From the NCBI RefSeq assembly GCF_000525835.1, contig NZ_AODD01000021.1, forward strand, positions 1 to 33,496: a stretch of 33,496 bases of DNA, given 5' to 3'. Under the pieces are notes generated by a model. The model worked only from the letters and a program-made list of their open reading frames with translations, ran no database searches and was not told the origin of the DNA. Every line of letters begins with the position of its first letter. Position 1 is the first letter of the stretch. Positions 1 through 8,601 of the stretch are shown one piece after another. The DNA comes from Listeria grandensis FSL F6-0971. GTDB taxonomy: Bacteria > Bacillota > Bacilli > Lactobacillales > Listeriaceae. A program made the translations under genes and the position numbers.

Positions 1-1251
1 TATTTTATTCCGTATGCAGCCAAAGTTGGAGGGCAGCGCCACTTAGTCGCTATCCGTGATGGTTTCATCTCAACTATGCCATTAATGATCTTGGGGTCAT
101 TAGGGACATTGATCAACAACTTACCAATCCAAGCTTACCAAGACTTTATGAATAATTTATTCGGGGAAGCACTTTGGAAATCTTTTGGGGGAAATATTTG
201 GAACGGTACTTTCGCGATTCTAGCACTTTTAACTGCTTTTACCGTAGCGTACAATTTAGCGAAATCGTATGATAAAGATGCTTTATCAAGCGGTGTTGTA
301 TCTGTTTCTTCTTTCTTTGCCATTGGTGGTTTGACTGGGCTTAGCTCATCAGGACTATTTTTAGCCTTACTTGTTGCACTTATTTCAACAGAATTATTCA
401 CACGTTTAAGTGGAAATCAAAAGCTTATCATCAAAATGCCAGACGGTGTTCCGCCGGCAGTATCTAGATCGTTCGCAGCACTTTTCCCAGCGATGATCAC
501 AGTGAGTATTTTCGCGATGTTTACAACGATCCTTTTCGGACTTGGTGTAAAAGATATCGTTGGCGAGTTCTACAAACTAATTCAAGAACCATTCATGGGT
601 CTTGCTAATACTTTACCAGCAGCATTGTTACTTGCTTTCATTTCTTCATTCCTATGGTTCTTCGGACTTCACGGTGCGAATATTATCGAGCCATTCATGC
701 AAACGATCAACGTGGATGCAATCGCTAAAAACGTTGAAGCATTAAAATTAGGACTAGACGCTCCTTATATCGTTAACAAACCTTTCTTTGACTCTTTCGT
801 CAACTTAGGCGGAACTGGTGCAACAATCGCGATTATTATTTCGGTATTCCTATTCGGCCGCCGACATAAACAATACGTGACTGTATCAGGACTAGCCTCA
901 GCTCCTGGACTATTCAACATCAACGAACCATTAATGTTTGGTCTACCGATTGTGTTAAATCCAATCCTATTCGTACCTTACATTTTGGCTCCACTAGTGC
1001 TCGTTACAATCGCTTATTTTGCAACATCACTAGGCTTGGTTCCAGCAGCAACAATCGTAACACCATGGACTACACCGCCGATCATTGGTGGGGTATTAGC
1101 AACACAAAGTTGGACAGGTGGGGTACTAGCCGCGGTCAATATCGCCGTCGCCGTACTAATTTATGCACCATTCATTAAAGTAGCAGAAATCCAAGAAATC
1201 CGTCGCGAAAAAGCAGCAGCGGCCGGAGAAGAAACAAAAGACAACTTTTAA
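1..1251 (+). CDS. PTS lactose/cellobiose-family sugar transporter subunit IIC (5' end cut by window)
   Basis: Membrane channel subunit (EIIC) of a phosphotransferase system of the lactose/cellobiose/lichenan family; it moves a beta-glucoside-type disaccharide across the membrane while IIA and IIB pass phosphate to it. The reading frame is open from base 1, well before the first ATG at 76, and the residues before that ATG (IPYAAKVGGQRHLVAIRDG) match the usual N-terminal part of the family, so the gene starts outside the window. The rest shows many hydrophobic segments and the family landmarks GLHGANIIEPF and FNINEPLMFGLPIVLNP. About 416 residues are visible, so only some tens at the N-terminus are missing. 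The IIA gene follows 330 bp downstream, after a tandem repeat. Substrate specificity cannot be read from sequence; cellobiose or lichenan products are the best guess. Confidence 0.93.
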   Translation, partial: YFIPYAAKVGGQRHLVAIRDGFISTMPLMILGSLGTLINNLPIQAYQDFMNNLFGEALWKSFGGNIWNGTFAILALLTAFTVAYNLAKSYDKDALSSGVVSVSSFFAIGGLTGLSSSGLFLALLVALISTELFTRLSGNQKLIIKMPDGVPPAVSRSFAALFPAMITVSIFAMFTTILFGLGVKDIVGEFYKLIQEPFMGLANTLPAALLLAFISSFLWFFGLHGANIIEPFMQTINVDAIAKNVEALKLGLDAPYIVNKPFFDSFVNLGGTGATIAIIISVFLFGRRHKQYVTVSGLASAPGLFNINEPLMFGLPIVLNPILFVPYILAPLVLVTIAYFATSLGLVPAATIVTPWTTPPIIGGVLATQSWTGGVLAAVNIAVAVLIYAPFIKVAEIQEIRREKAAAAGEETKDNF

Positions 1252-1255
1252 TATA

Positions 1256-1375
1256 AAGTGCAGACAACGCCCGTTAGCTTCGACAGAAATTGTTAGAGGT
1301 CGCAGAAAAAGCCTTTCTTTGGCTTTTGCGGAGGCCACGAAATTTCCGAGAAGCTGGCGTTAGGAAGCTAGACAC
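1256..1375 (-). repeat. Dispersed hairpin repeat, copy 1
   Basis: First of two tandem units between the PTS IIC and IIA genes. Read on the minus strand it begins near GTCTAGCTTC and folds as one long interrupted hairpin. Stems from the outside in: AACGCC/GGCGTT, AGCTTC/GAAGCT, GAAATT/AATTTC, and AAAAGCC/GGCTTTT around an A-rich loop. It differs from copy 2 at two of 113 aligned positions. Two more copies, on the other strand, lie at 12582-12700 and 27461-27581. The open frames crossing it are by-products of the repeat. Function unknown. Confidence 0.85.
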
Positions 1376-1499
1376 GATGAAATGCTGACAACGCCCGTTA
1401 GCTTCGACAGAAATTGTTAGAGGGCGCAGAAAAAGCCTTCCTTTGGCTTTTGCGGAGGCCACGAAATTTCCGAGAAGCTGGCGTTAGGAAGCTAGACAC
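1376..1499 (-). repeat. Dispersed hairpin repeat, copy 2
   Basis: Second tandem unit, repeating copy 1 with a 124 bp period. The near-identity of the two units points to a recent local duplication, while the copies elsewhere in the window are clearly diverged. In element orientation the copy ends with GTCAGCATTTC, matching the (T)CAGCTTTTCG tail of copies 3 and 4. The pair separates two PTS genes that are normally co-transcribed, so read-through transcripts would contain both hairpins. Confidence 0.85.
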
Positions 1500-1581
1500 C
1501 GAACAAGACACTTCGATAAATGCATGAAGAAAGTAACATTTCTTAGAAGATCAATAATAATACTCGAGGATGTGGAACTAA

Positions 1582-1887
1582 ATGGAAGAGTTAGAACTAA
1601 CAATTATGAATCTAATCATGTTTGGGGGCAACGCGAAAAGTGATGCAATGCTAGCGATCGACGCAGCCAAAAAAGGTGACTTTGCTTTAGCGGATGAACA
1701 AATCCAAAAAGCAGAACAATCTTTACTTGAAGCGCATCATTCGCAAACAAAACTAATTCAAGGCGAAGCTCGTGGTGAGAAAACAGAAGTATCATTACTT
1801 CTAGTTCATGCACAAGATCACTTGATGAACGCTATTACGTTTAAAGATTTAGCGATCGAAATTGTAGAATTATACCGCGTTAAATAA
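1582..1887 (+). CDS. PTS lactose/cellobiose-family subunit IIA
   Basis: Small cytoplasmic phosphocarrier (101 residues, usual size) that takes phosphate from HPr and hands it to IIB. It is an all-helical IIA-Lac type protein. The signature LLVHAQDHLM is present: His76 is the expected phosphorylated histidine and Asp79 the metal-binding aspartate, matching His78/Asp81 of the lactose enzyme IIA. A modest Shine-Dalgarno (GAGG) lies about 12 bases before the ATG. It follows the IIC gene and precedes a MupG-like gene, as expected of a sugar-uptake operon. No IIB gene is visible here; it may lie upstream of the window. Confidence 0.93.
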   Translation: MEELELTIMNLIMFGGNAKSDAMLAIDAAKKGDFALADEQIQKAEQSLLEAHHSQTKLIQGEARGEKTEVSLLLVHAQDHLMNAITFKDLAIEIVELYRVK

Positions 1888-1892
1888 GTACC

Positions 1893-1928
1893 AAAACAGG
1901 GGTGAGGAATTTTCCTCGCCCCTGTTTT
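1893..1928 (+). terminator. Hairpin after PTS IIA
   Basis: Near-perfect inverted repeat: AAAACAGGGG..GAGGAA and TTCCTC.CCCCTGTTTT with almost no loop. The T-run lies inside the stem rather than beyond it, so it may act as a partial terminator or an mRNA-stabilising hairpin before the DUF871 gene. Confidence 0.65.
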
Positions 1929-1958
1929 AAATACATTTAGAGAGGAAGTTTACTTACT

Positions 1959-3044
1959 ATGAGAAAATTAGGTATTTCAGTATTTCCACAACACGCACCA
2001 CTGGAGGATTCTTTAAGCTACATCGAGACAGCCGCCAAATATGGTTTTAGCCGTATTTTCACGTGTTTGATCTCCGCTAATGACGAGGCTGAATTTGCGA
2101 AACTAGAAACGATTTGCCAAACAGCGAACAAATTAGGTTATGAAGTTATTGCCGACGTTGATCCTGGAGTTTTCGCTTCACTTAATTTGACATATCAAGA
2201 CTTAGGTCGTTTTAAAGAGTTGGGCTTGTCCGGTCTGCGTTTAGATTTAGGATTTTCTGGTTCTGAAGAGGCCGCAATGTCTTTTGATGATAATGATTTG
2301 CAAATTGAACTAAACATCTCGAACGGAACGAAATATGTGGATAATATCCTTTCTTATCAGGCGAACGTGTCTAATATCATCGGGTGCCATAACTTCTATC
2401 CACGTCGTTATACAGCGCTTTCTCGCGCACATTTCCTTCGTACAAGCGCGCAATTTAAAAAATATAATTTGCGTACAGCGGCTTTCGTTTCTTCCAATAT
2501 TGGTAAATTCGGCCCATGGTTTGTAGTAGATGGTGGCCTTCCAACACTCGAAGAACATCGCGGTATGCCAATCACTGTGCAAGCGAAAGACCTTTGGAAT
2601 ACAGGGCTGATCGACGACGTTATCATTGGTAATATGTATGCGTCAGAAGAAGAATTAAAAGCATTGGGTGAACTAAATCGTAACGAATTAGAGCTTGCTG
2701 TGACATTCCTTGATGGCGCAACAGCTGTGGAAAAAGAAATCGTAACGACACAAAAACACTTCAATCGCGGTGACGCATCCGAATATGTTTTACGTTCCAC
2801 AATGACACGTGTCAACTTCAAACAACATGATTTTCCAGCACATGATACAGACACAATCGAACTTGGCGATGTGACAATCGACAACAACGGTTACGAGCGT
2901 TATAAAGGCGAAATGCAAGTAGCACTACGCGAAATGGAGAACTCAGGAAACACGAATATCGTTGGCCGAGTGATTCCAGAAGAGCGCTACTTACTAAAAA
3001 CCATCCAACCATGGCAACATTTCCGTTTAAAAGAAGATAAATAA
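1959..3044 (+). CDS. DUF871 / MupG-like TIM-barrel phospho-glycosidase
   Basis: 361 residues, full length for the DUF871 family. The characterised member, MupG of Staphylococcus aureus, hydrolyses 6-phospho-MurNAc-GlcNAc inside the cell. The N-terminus (RKLGISVFPQH) and alternating strand/helix pattern over the first 240 residues fit a TIM barrel, followed by a smaller C-terminal domain. Segments such as GCHNFYPRRYTALS and NIGKFGPWFVVDGGLPTLE look like conserved active-site loops. The start is supported by AGAGAGG before the ATG. Directly following PTS genes, it probably acts on a sugar phosphate imported by that PTS. I cannot tell whether that is a muropeptide-derived disaccharide or a beta-glucoside phosphate; the cellobiose-type PTS leaves this open. 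Confidence 0.85.
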   Translation: MRKLGISVFPQHAPLEDSLSYIETAAKYGFSRIFTCLISANDEAEFAKLETICQTANKLGYEVIADVDPGVFASLNLTYQDLGRFKELGLSGLRLDLGFSGSEEAAMSFDDNDLQIELNISNGTKYVDNILSYQANVSNIIGCHNFYPRRYTALSRAHFLRTSAQFKKYNLRTAAFVSSNIGKFGPWFVVDGGLPTLEEHRGMPITVQAKDLWNTGLIDDVIIGNMYASEEELKALGELNRNELELAVTFLDGATAVEKEIVTTQKHFNRGDASEYVLRSTMTRVNFKQHDFPAHDTDTIELGDVTIDNNGYERYKGEMQVALREMENSGNTNIVGRVIPEERYLLKTIQPWQHFRLKEDK

Positions 3045-3053
3045 ATACCAATA

Positions 3054-3099
3054 AATACAAGTCAGGCGCTGTAAAAGTGTTTTGGCTTGTATTTTTTTT
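3054..3099 (+). terminator. Rho-independent terminator after DUF871 gene
   Basis: AATACAAG ... CTTGTATT stem with a loose internal loop, followed directly by a run of eight T. It ends the sugar-utilisation unit. Confidence 0.75.
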
Positions 3100-3124
3100 A
3101 TACCAGGTGTGTTTTTCTTCTCGT

Positions 3125-3153
3125 TTGCAGTGGCTTTCCTCAGCCTGTATAAT
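3125..3153 (+). promoter_or_regulatory. Sigma-A-type promoter for the YhgE/Pip gene
   Basis: TTGCAG at 3125-3130, 17 bp spacer, perfect TATAAT at 3148-3153. It lies 33 bp upstream of the start codon and after the preceding terminator, so the gene has its own promoter. Confidence 0.75.
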
Positions 3154-3186
3154 CGAACGTGAGGAAATACATAAGGGGTGTGAAGA

Positions 3187-5877
3187 ATGAAGAAAATTTG
3201 GGGTATTTTTATACTCGATTGGCGTAGACTTTTTAAAGCGCCAATTGCTTTGATGCTAGTGCTCGCGCTAGTCATTTTGCCATCTCTATACGCGTGGTTC
3301 AACATCGAAGCGCTTTGGGATCCATATTCTAACACATCAGGCATTAAAGTGGCGGTCGTCATTCAAGATAAGGGCGCCGAAATTACAGTACCCGGCAAAA
3401 AACCACAAAAAATCAATGTCGGTACGCAACTGAAAGATCAGCTAAAGAAAAATGATTCGCTTGGCTGGACGTTCACAAACGAGGGTGATGCAAAAGAAGG
3501 TGTGAAAAAAGGCGATTACTATGCTGCTATTTTTATTCCTGCTGATTTTTCTAAAGATATTGTCTCGGTTGTCGGTGGGGACCCAACGAAGCCAACGATT
3601 AATTACACTGTCAATGAGAAGATCAACGCGATTGCACCGAAAATTACCGATAAAGGCGCGTCCACAATTGTTGATCAAATCAGCTCGGAGTTTGTTGATA
3701 AGGTCAGTAGTTCGGTGCTTTCTGAGCTGAACCAAGCTGGGATTGATCTTGAAAAGGAACTTCCAACTTTGCGCCATATGAAAGATAAAGTTTTCCAAGT
3801 GAAACAGAGCATGCCACAGATTAAAGAAATGGGCAAGCAAGCTGTTATTTTGGAAGGGAAATTACCAGATCTGCGTGAAAAGGCGAACCAAGTAAGCGAA
3901 CTAAACAAGAATATGCCACAAATTAACGCGGCGGCAGGTGACTTGCTCCGAATCGAATCGCAATTGCCACAACTCGATAAACTAGGAGAAGACATCTTAG
4001 TACTCCAACAAAAAATCCCTGAAATAGAGCAAATCGCCGCAGATGTGAAAACGGTCGATGAAAACTTTGGAACGATCCAAAAAACGGTGGGTGATGCATT
4101 GGCAGAATCGACAAAGGCGCTCGGCATTATTGCAGAGGCTGAAAAAGCACTATCAACTGTGAAAGAAATTGCGGATGACGGCTCGAAATATGCTGATAAA
4201 GTCGCAGATTTCACTAAACAGGTAGACCAGTCTTTTCAAACGGTGGCACCAGCTATCAAGCAAAACCTGATTTTGTTACAACAAGTCACGAACAATGTCT
4301 ATGAACTGACCGAACAGCTCAAAAACGGGAGTATTGACCCAGATAAAGTTGAGGATGTCATTGATCAAATAAACCATCAGCTGACAAGCGCAAATAGCAT
4401 GCTGACCAAACAAATTGAATTGCTGACATCCTTAAATGAAACACTTCCAAATAAGCCGCTAACAGGCTTTATCGGCGATCTGAAAGCAATGCAACAAGAT
4501 TTGAGAGCGCAACAACAAACGCTTACGCAAATAAAACAAATCATCGAAGAGGGCAAAGAACCAAGCCAAGCGCTACTCGACAAGTTAAACGCTGAATCAA
4601 AAAAAGTGCGTGATGATTTAACGGCAGTGATTGACGCATACGACTCGAAGATTGTGCCGGCAATTAACGCCGCGCTGAAAGAAATAAGGTCAGATCTTGC
4701 TAAAAGCAATACTCTACTGAGCGGCGCTAAAAATAAGCTTCCAGATATTACAGCAATTCTTCAAAACGCGAATCAAACACTCACAACGAGCCAAAGATAC
4801 CTTCGAGAATTCCAAAAAAGGCTACCAGAGTTGCGACAAACGTTAACAGATGCGACTGCGTTTATCAATACGAAGTTAGACACAGTCATCGCTGGTATCA
4901 ACACTGCTGCGGACTTTTATAAATCTGATTATCCAGATGTCAAAGCGAAAATTCATAAAGCTGGCGATTTTATACGTGAAGATTTGCCGACCTTAGAATC
5001 AGAAATAGCCAACGCAGCTCAACTGATCCAGAAAAAATTTCCTGAATTTGAAAAAGCAGTCAAAACCGCGGCAAACCTGTCGAGAGAGGAACTGCCACAA
5101 TTCGAGGAAGCAATCAATAAAGCGGCATCAAAGATTACGGAATTCGATCAAAACTATGATATGAAGCAAATCATTGCCTTTCTTAGAAATGATGTTGCCA
5201 AAGATAGTGACTTTATCGCCCATCCTATCCAGCTAAAAGAGACGAAGGACTATCCGATCCCAAACTACGGATCTGCGAGTTCTCCGTTTTACACGGCGCT
5301 ATGTTTGTGGGTAGGAGCCTTGCTACTCATTTCGCTACTACGAGTAGACGTTGAGGTGCCACGAGGTATCTTTAATCACCATCACGTTTATTTTGGTAGG
5401 CTGCTGACCTTTTTATCGATTGGCTTAGCTCAGGCGCTTATTGTCACACTCGGGAATATTTTCTTACTCGGCGTATCGATTGCAAGTCCCATCTACCATG
5501 TCCTTTTCAGCATGTTTATCAGCGTTATTTTCATGATTATCGTTTACACACTTGTATCTTTATTCAACAACGTCGGAAAAGGCATTGCGATCATCCTGCT
5601 CGTTCTACAAATTTCAGGAGCTGGTGGGAATTTCCCAATTCAAGTATCGCCACCGTTTTTCCAAGCAATCTACCCATTCTTACCGTTCACATACGCAGTT
5701 GGGCTGATTCGCGAAAGCGTCGGCGGCATCTATTGGCCAAATGCTATCCATGATATTACCCTGCTCACCGTTTTCGGCATTATTTTCATCCTTCTAGGAC
5801 TACTGCTCAAAAAGCCATTAGACAAAATCATCCCAGGACTATCAGCTAAAGCCAAAAAAAGCAAATTAATTCATTAA
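3187..5877 (+). CDS. YhgE/Pip family membrane protein
   Basis: 896-residue protein of the YhgE/Pip family (named after the Lactococcus phage infection protein; the domain is shared with EsaA/YueB-like proteins). One transmembrane segment lies at about residues 17-37 (ALMLVLALVILPSLYAWFN). A very long extracellular region follows (about 40-690), rich in Lys, Glu, Gln and Ala and predicted to be largely coiled coil; it contains repeated short units of the form xxxLPxLxxxxxxxAA. The C-terminus has about five transmembrane segments (about 697-880) resembling the ABC-2 permease fold. Start supported by AGGGGTG before the ATG, with promoter at 3125-3153. Family members serve as phage receptors or unknown exporters; no physiological role can be read here. 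Single-gene unit between terminators. Confidence 0.9.
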   Translation: MKKIWGIFILDWRRLFKAPIALMLVLALVILPSLYAWFNIEALWDPYSNTSGIKVAVVIQDKGAEITVPGKKPQKINVGTQLKDQLKKNDSLGWTFTNEGDAKEGVKKGDYYAAIFIPADFSKDIVSVVGGDPTKPTINYTVNEKINAIAPKITDKGASTIVDQISSEFVDKVSSSVLSELNQAGIDLEKELPTLRHMKDKVFQVKQSMPQIKEMGKQAVILEGKLPDLREKANQVSELNKNMPQINAAAGDLLRIESQLPQLDKLGEDILVLQQKIPEIEQIAADVKTVDENFGTIQKTVGDALAESTKALGIIAEAEKALSTVKEIADDGSKYADKVADFTKQVDQSFQTVAPAIKQNLILLQQVTNNVYELTEQLKNGSIDPDKVEDVIDQINHQLTSANSMLTKQIELLTSLNETLPNKPLTGFIGDLKAMQQDLRAQQQTLTQIKQIIEEGKEPSQALLDKLNAESKKVRDDLTAVIDAYDSKIVPAINAALKEIRSDLAKSNTLLSGAKNKLPDITAILQNANQTLTTSQRYLREFQKRLPELRQTLTDATAFINTKLDTVIAGINTAADFYKSDYPDVKAKIHKAGDFIREDLPTLESEIANAAQLIQKKFPEFEKAVKTAANLSREELPQFEEAINKAASKITEFDQNYDMKQIIAFLRNDVAKDSDFIAHPIQLKETKDYPIPNYGSASSPFYTALCLWVGALLLISLLRVDVEVPRGIFNHHHVYFGRLLTFLSIGLAQALIVTLGNIFLLGVSIASPIYHVLFSMFISVIFMIIVYTLVSLFNNVGKGIAIILLVLQISGAGGNFPIQVSPPFFQAIYPFLPFTYAVGLIRESVGGIYWPNAIHDITLLTVFGIIFILLGLLLKKPLDKIIPGLSAKAKKSKLIH

Positions 5878-5888
5878 TATACGCATAA

Positions 5889-5920
5889 AAAAGGATCTGG
5901 CATCAAAACCAGATCCTTTT
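5889..5920 (+). terminator. Rho-independent terminator after YhgE/Pip gene
   Basis: Perfect 12-bp stem AAAAGGATCTGG / CCAGATCCTTTT with an 8-base loop, A/T at the base on both sides. Confidence 0.85.
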
Positions 5921-6135
5921 CGGCGTTAAAAATTATGAAAGTAATAGTAAAGAAATCTTTTTGTAACATTGCAGTAAGAAATGACAATTTAGGCTTTATT
6001 TTTGACATAAAAAAAGCTATAATGAAATAGTACATAAGAAGAGGGTCGTTATTCATTGTACTTTCGTATCAAATATAGTAAGATTGTTATCAATTATAGA
6101 TGTTTCGGATGATACAAGTCTCTATTTTTAAAGAA

Positions 6136-6209
6136 TGTCCTGAGAGGGAATCGAACCCACGACCTACAGCTTAGGAGGCTGTCGCTCTATCCTACTGAGC
6201 TATCAGGAC
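6136..6209 (-). tRNA. tRNA-Arg (anticodon CCU)
   Basis: Complete cloverleaf on the minus strand: acceptor GTCCTGA/TCAGGAC plus A73; D-arm AGCTCAGTAGGATAGAGC; anticodon stem ACAGC/GCTGT with loop CTCCTAA, so the anticodon is CCU, reading AGG; T-loop TTCGATT. CCA is not encoded. The T-stem GTGGG/CCCTC has one U-U mismatch where the B. subtilis tRNA, as I recall it, has G-U. A weak promoter could lie in the 85 bp upstream, which it shares with the start of the lipoprotein gene. Confidence 0.95.
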
Positions 6210-6296
6210 ATGATTTATATCAGCTTTATCATTTTAACATAAAACAGAGGCGGGGAGCAATCTGTTTGCAAAAATCAAAAGAGAGGAAGGAATGGA

Positions 6297-7355
6297 TTGA
6301 AGAAATTTATAACAGTATTGGCAGGAATATTATTTCTAATTGGTTTAACAGCATGTGGTAAAGAAGGCATAGACAAAGTTCTCAGCGATAATTCATTAAC
6401 TGTTATCCAGAACGTCAAGACAGATTTAAAAGACTATAATTTAGCTTACGTGAAGGATAATGAGGACACAACAGGGGTGCTTGAGTACTATAAAGATACA
6501 AATGGAAAAGATGTTTCGAATATACAGTTGGACTCCGCGCTAAAAAAGAAAGATAATAAGGTCAAAATTAACCTAATGAATGGCTTAAATGGCTTGATTG
6601 CAATGGTCGAGATTAATGATAAAACACTCGCAAGCGAAGTCACGGATCTTATTTTGGAGGACAATAATAAAGAAGCAGACGAGGCTATCAGCGTCTCTTT
6701 ATCCAATAAAAGTAAAACGGAGAATGGCAAAACAGTAGCCATTGTTGAAATACCATCGCTTGACCCGACAATTGCCAAAGGGCTGAAAAGCATCCAGCTA
6801 CAGAGTAAAGACGGCAAATCGATTTATAAAAATGGCTTACTATCTGAAAAAATAAAAGCCCAAGCGAGCTCTGAACGCGCGAAAGCAAACAACTTTTTCC
6901 CAGCAGTGAATAAATATATTGCCGATAAGAAATGGAAAGTAGTGAGTAGCGCAACACAGAAAAAAGGTGGTTACTCCGCTATTTTACGCGATGAGCAAGG
7001 TAAATATCGCCTAGCTGAATTCACCTATCCTGATAATAAATTGGCAGTTAAAGAAACAGATAAGAACACCAATCCGCAACAAGATAATGAGGTGCTACTG
7101 CTTCAACTCCAAGGAGATAAGAACCAATATATTGGTATTGTCGCAGAGGTTGAAACAATTATCAGAAGTGGGGCATCGGTTGTTCTGAAATCTACAGATG
7201 GGAAGGAATACAAGCAATCCTTGCACACAGGGTATAACGATAAGAATGCGCTTATTCAACTCACGAAGAAAACCGATATGAAGATGGAGGACATTGCTTC
7301 TGTCACGATTCAAGATGAGAAGGGGCAACTCCTCTATAGCATGGAATTAAAATAA
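6297..7355 (+). CDS. Predicted lipoprotein of unknown function
   Basis: 352 residues starting at TTG. The Shine-Dalgarno GAGAGGAAGG lies six bases before it, and the only nearby ATG (6292) is in another frame and stops after two codons. A classical lipoprotein signal is present: KK, a hydrophobic stretch, and lipobox LTAC with Cys20 as the lipidated residue, followed by Gly. The mature part is hydrophilic and Lys/Asp/Asn-rich, with three weakly similar stretches of strand-forming sequence (for example LNGLIAMVEINDKTL and NQYIGIVAEVETIIRSGASV), suggesting repeated beta domains on the outer face of the membrane. I do not recognise a family. It stands alone between the divergent tRNA gene and a bidirectional terminator. 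Confidence 0.85.
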   Translation: MKKFITVLAGILFLIGLTACGKEGIDKVLSDNSLTVIQNVKTDLKDYNLAYVKDNEDTTGVLEYYKDTNGKDVSNIQLDSALKKKDNKVKINLMNGLNGLIAMVEINDKTLASEVTDLILEDNNKEADEAISVSLSNKSKTENGKTVAIVEIPSLDPTIAKGLKSIQLQSKDGKSIYKNGLLSEKIKAQASSERAKANNFFPAVNKYIADKKWKVVSSATQKKGGYSAILRDEQGKYRLAEFTYPDNKLAVKETDKNTNPQQDNEVLLLQLQGDKNQYIGIVAEVETIIRSGASVVLKSTDGKEYKQSLHTGYNDKNALIQLTKKTDMKMEDIASVTIQDEKGQLLYSMELK

Positions 7356-7399
7356 GCACAAAAAAACTAGGAATCTGCGGAAACCTAGTTTTTTTGTGC
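7356..7399. terminator. Bidirectional terminator between lipoprotein and MreB-like genes
   Basis: GCACAAAAAAACTAGG / CCTAGTTTTTTTGTGC, a perfect 16-bp inverted repeat with a 12-base loop, giving T-runs in both directions for the convergent genes at 6297-7355 and 7402-8409. Confidence 0.85.
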
Positions 7400-7401
7400 T
7401 T

Positions 7402-8409
7402 TCAATTTATTTTTTTGGATAGCTTATCAATGTACTCAAGGGATAGCCCTGTTCCAATTGCGACGGATTCTAGCGGACTCGGTGCCATATGTACAGGCAC
7501 GTCGATTTGTTTGACGAGCCATTCTTGGAAACCGTGTAAGAGGGAACCACCACCAGTTAAAACGATACCTCGATCTACGATATCGCCACTTAGTTCCGCA
7601 GGGCATTGCTCGAGTGTCATTCGTATAGCTTCTAAAATCCGATTTAATGTTTCGTCTAATGCTTTTTGGATTTCAGTGGATGTGATGGTGAGTGTTTTTG
7701 GTAGGCCGGTCAAAAGGTCACGACCACGCACGTCCATCGTTTGTTCTGTATGTGGAATTGGCGCATAGCCAAGCTCCATTTTAATACGTTCGGCAGTTGC
7801 TTCACCGACGAGAAGATTGTAATTTTTACGAATATGTTGAATGATTTCTTCATCGATGTGATCGCCACCAGTTCTGACAGATGTGCTGGATACGATGCCT
7901 CCGTAAGAGATGATGGCGATTTCACTGGTCCCGCCGCCGATATCGACAATTACATTTGCAATTGGTTCATCGACAGGCAAATCCGCGCCGATAGCTGCTG
8001 CGACAGGTTCTTCAATTAGGGAAACAGATTTTGCACCCATCATTTTTACCGCATCTATAATGGCGCGGCGTTCCACGGAAGTTGCTCCTGTAGGTGCGCA
8101 TACGACAACGTCAGGTCTTTTAACCGAATTTCCAACAGCGGTAGTGATACGACGCATAATTTCGCGCAATAGACCAGCTGTGACATCAAAATCAGCAATG
8201 ACACCATCTTTAAGCGGTCGAACCGCAATAATATTCGTAGGTGTTTTCCCGATCATTTCTTTTGCTTCGTGGCCAATGGCAAGCACGGACTTGGTGTCAA
8301 CATCCATGGCGACTACAGAAGGTTCGCTCAAAATGATTCCATTAGATTTGCTATACACAAGGATGTTCGCAGTACCTAAATCGATACCAATAGTAGTATT
8401 TCCAAACAT
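7402..8409 (-). CDS. MreB/MreBH-like rod-shape actin homologue
   Basis: 335 residues, usual MreB length. Bacterial actin that polymerises on the inner membrane and guides cell-wall synthesis. All nucleotide-site motifs are present: phosphate-1 GIDLGTAN (Asp10), VERRAI, LIEEP with the expected catalytic Glu134, phosphate-2 VDIGGGTSE (Asp156), GGD at 181-183, GEATAE (Glu203), and adenosine motif LTGGGSLL. The ATG at 8409 is preferred because GGAGGG lies seven bases before it; the longer frame would start inside that Shine-Dalgarno. It probably corresponds to the third, MreBH-like MreB of Listeria, since the usual mreBCD and mbl neighbours are absent. It is the second gene of a tandem pair, 192 bp after its divergent paralogue; a weak TATACT lies in that gap, so it may also have its own promoter. 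Confidence 0.92.
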   Translation of the reverse strand: MFGNTTIGIDLGTANILVYSKSNGIILSEPSVVAMDVDTKSVLAIGHEAKEMIGKTPTNIIAVRPLKDGVIADFDVTAGLLREIMRRITTAVGNSVKRPDVVVCAPTGATSVERRAIIDAVKMMGAKSVSLIEEPVAAAIGADLPVDEPIANVIVDIGGGTSEIAIISYGGIVSSTSVRTGGDHIDEEIIQHIRKNYNLLVGEATAERIKMELGYAPIPHTEQTMDVRGRDLLTGLPKTLTITSTEIQKALDETLNRILEAIRMTLEQCPAELSGDIVDRGIVLTGGGSLLHGFQEWLVKQIDVPVHMAPSPLESVAIGTGLSLEYIDKLSKKIN

Positions 8410-8601
8410 TTTTTTACCCTCCATATTTCCTTTTTCATGCTTTTTATCGGCATAGTTTCTAGTATAAAGTAGTTTTGGATATAAGCGAAGTGTATAAAGA
8501 TAATGATATAAAAAGGTAATATAGGAATCGCGTGGGAATAGGATTCAGCCATAAATTCGTAAATAACGTGTAATGAACTTAATACAACTCCAGAATTTTA
8601 C

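Noticed and set aside
1256-1375. Pseudoknot between the first TAGCTTC and GAAGCTA of the repeat
   Set aside because: A second AGCTTC inside the outer stem pairs with the same GAAGCT and gives a fully nested hairpin that also holds in copies 3 and 4, so no pseudoknot is needed.
1156-1462. Minus-strand open frames with shared text SVEANGRC
   Set aside because: They lie over repeat copies 1 and 2; similarity between them and to frames at 12487 and 27394 comes from the repeat itself, with no ribosome sites.
2408-2887. 159-residue minus-strand frame inside the DUF871 gene
   Set aside because: Serine-rich shadow of a strongly conserved gene on the other strand, with no ribosome site.
6002-6023. 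TTGACA and TATAAT upstream of the tRNA/lipoprotein region
   Set aside because: Only 10 bp apart, too close to form one promoter; no gene follows on that strand before 6297 except weak 18-codon frames.
5921-6135. Possible small gene before the tRNA
   Set aside because: Only very short frames without convincing start sites.
7910-8455. 181-residue plus-strand frame
   Set aside because: Antisense shadow of the MreB-like gene; composition typical of a mirrored frame.
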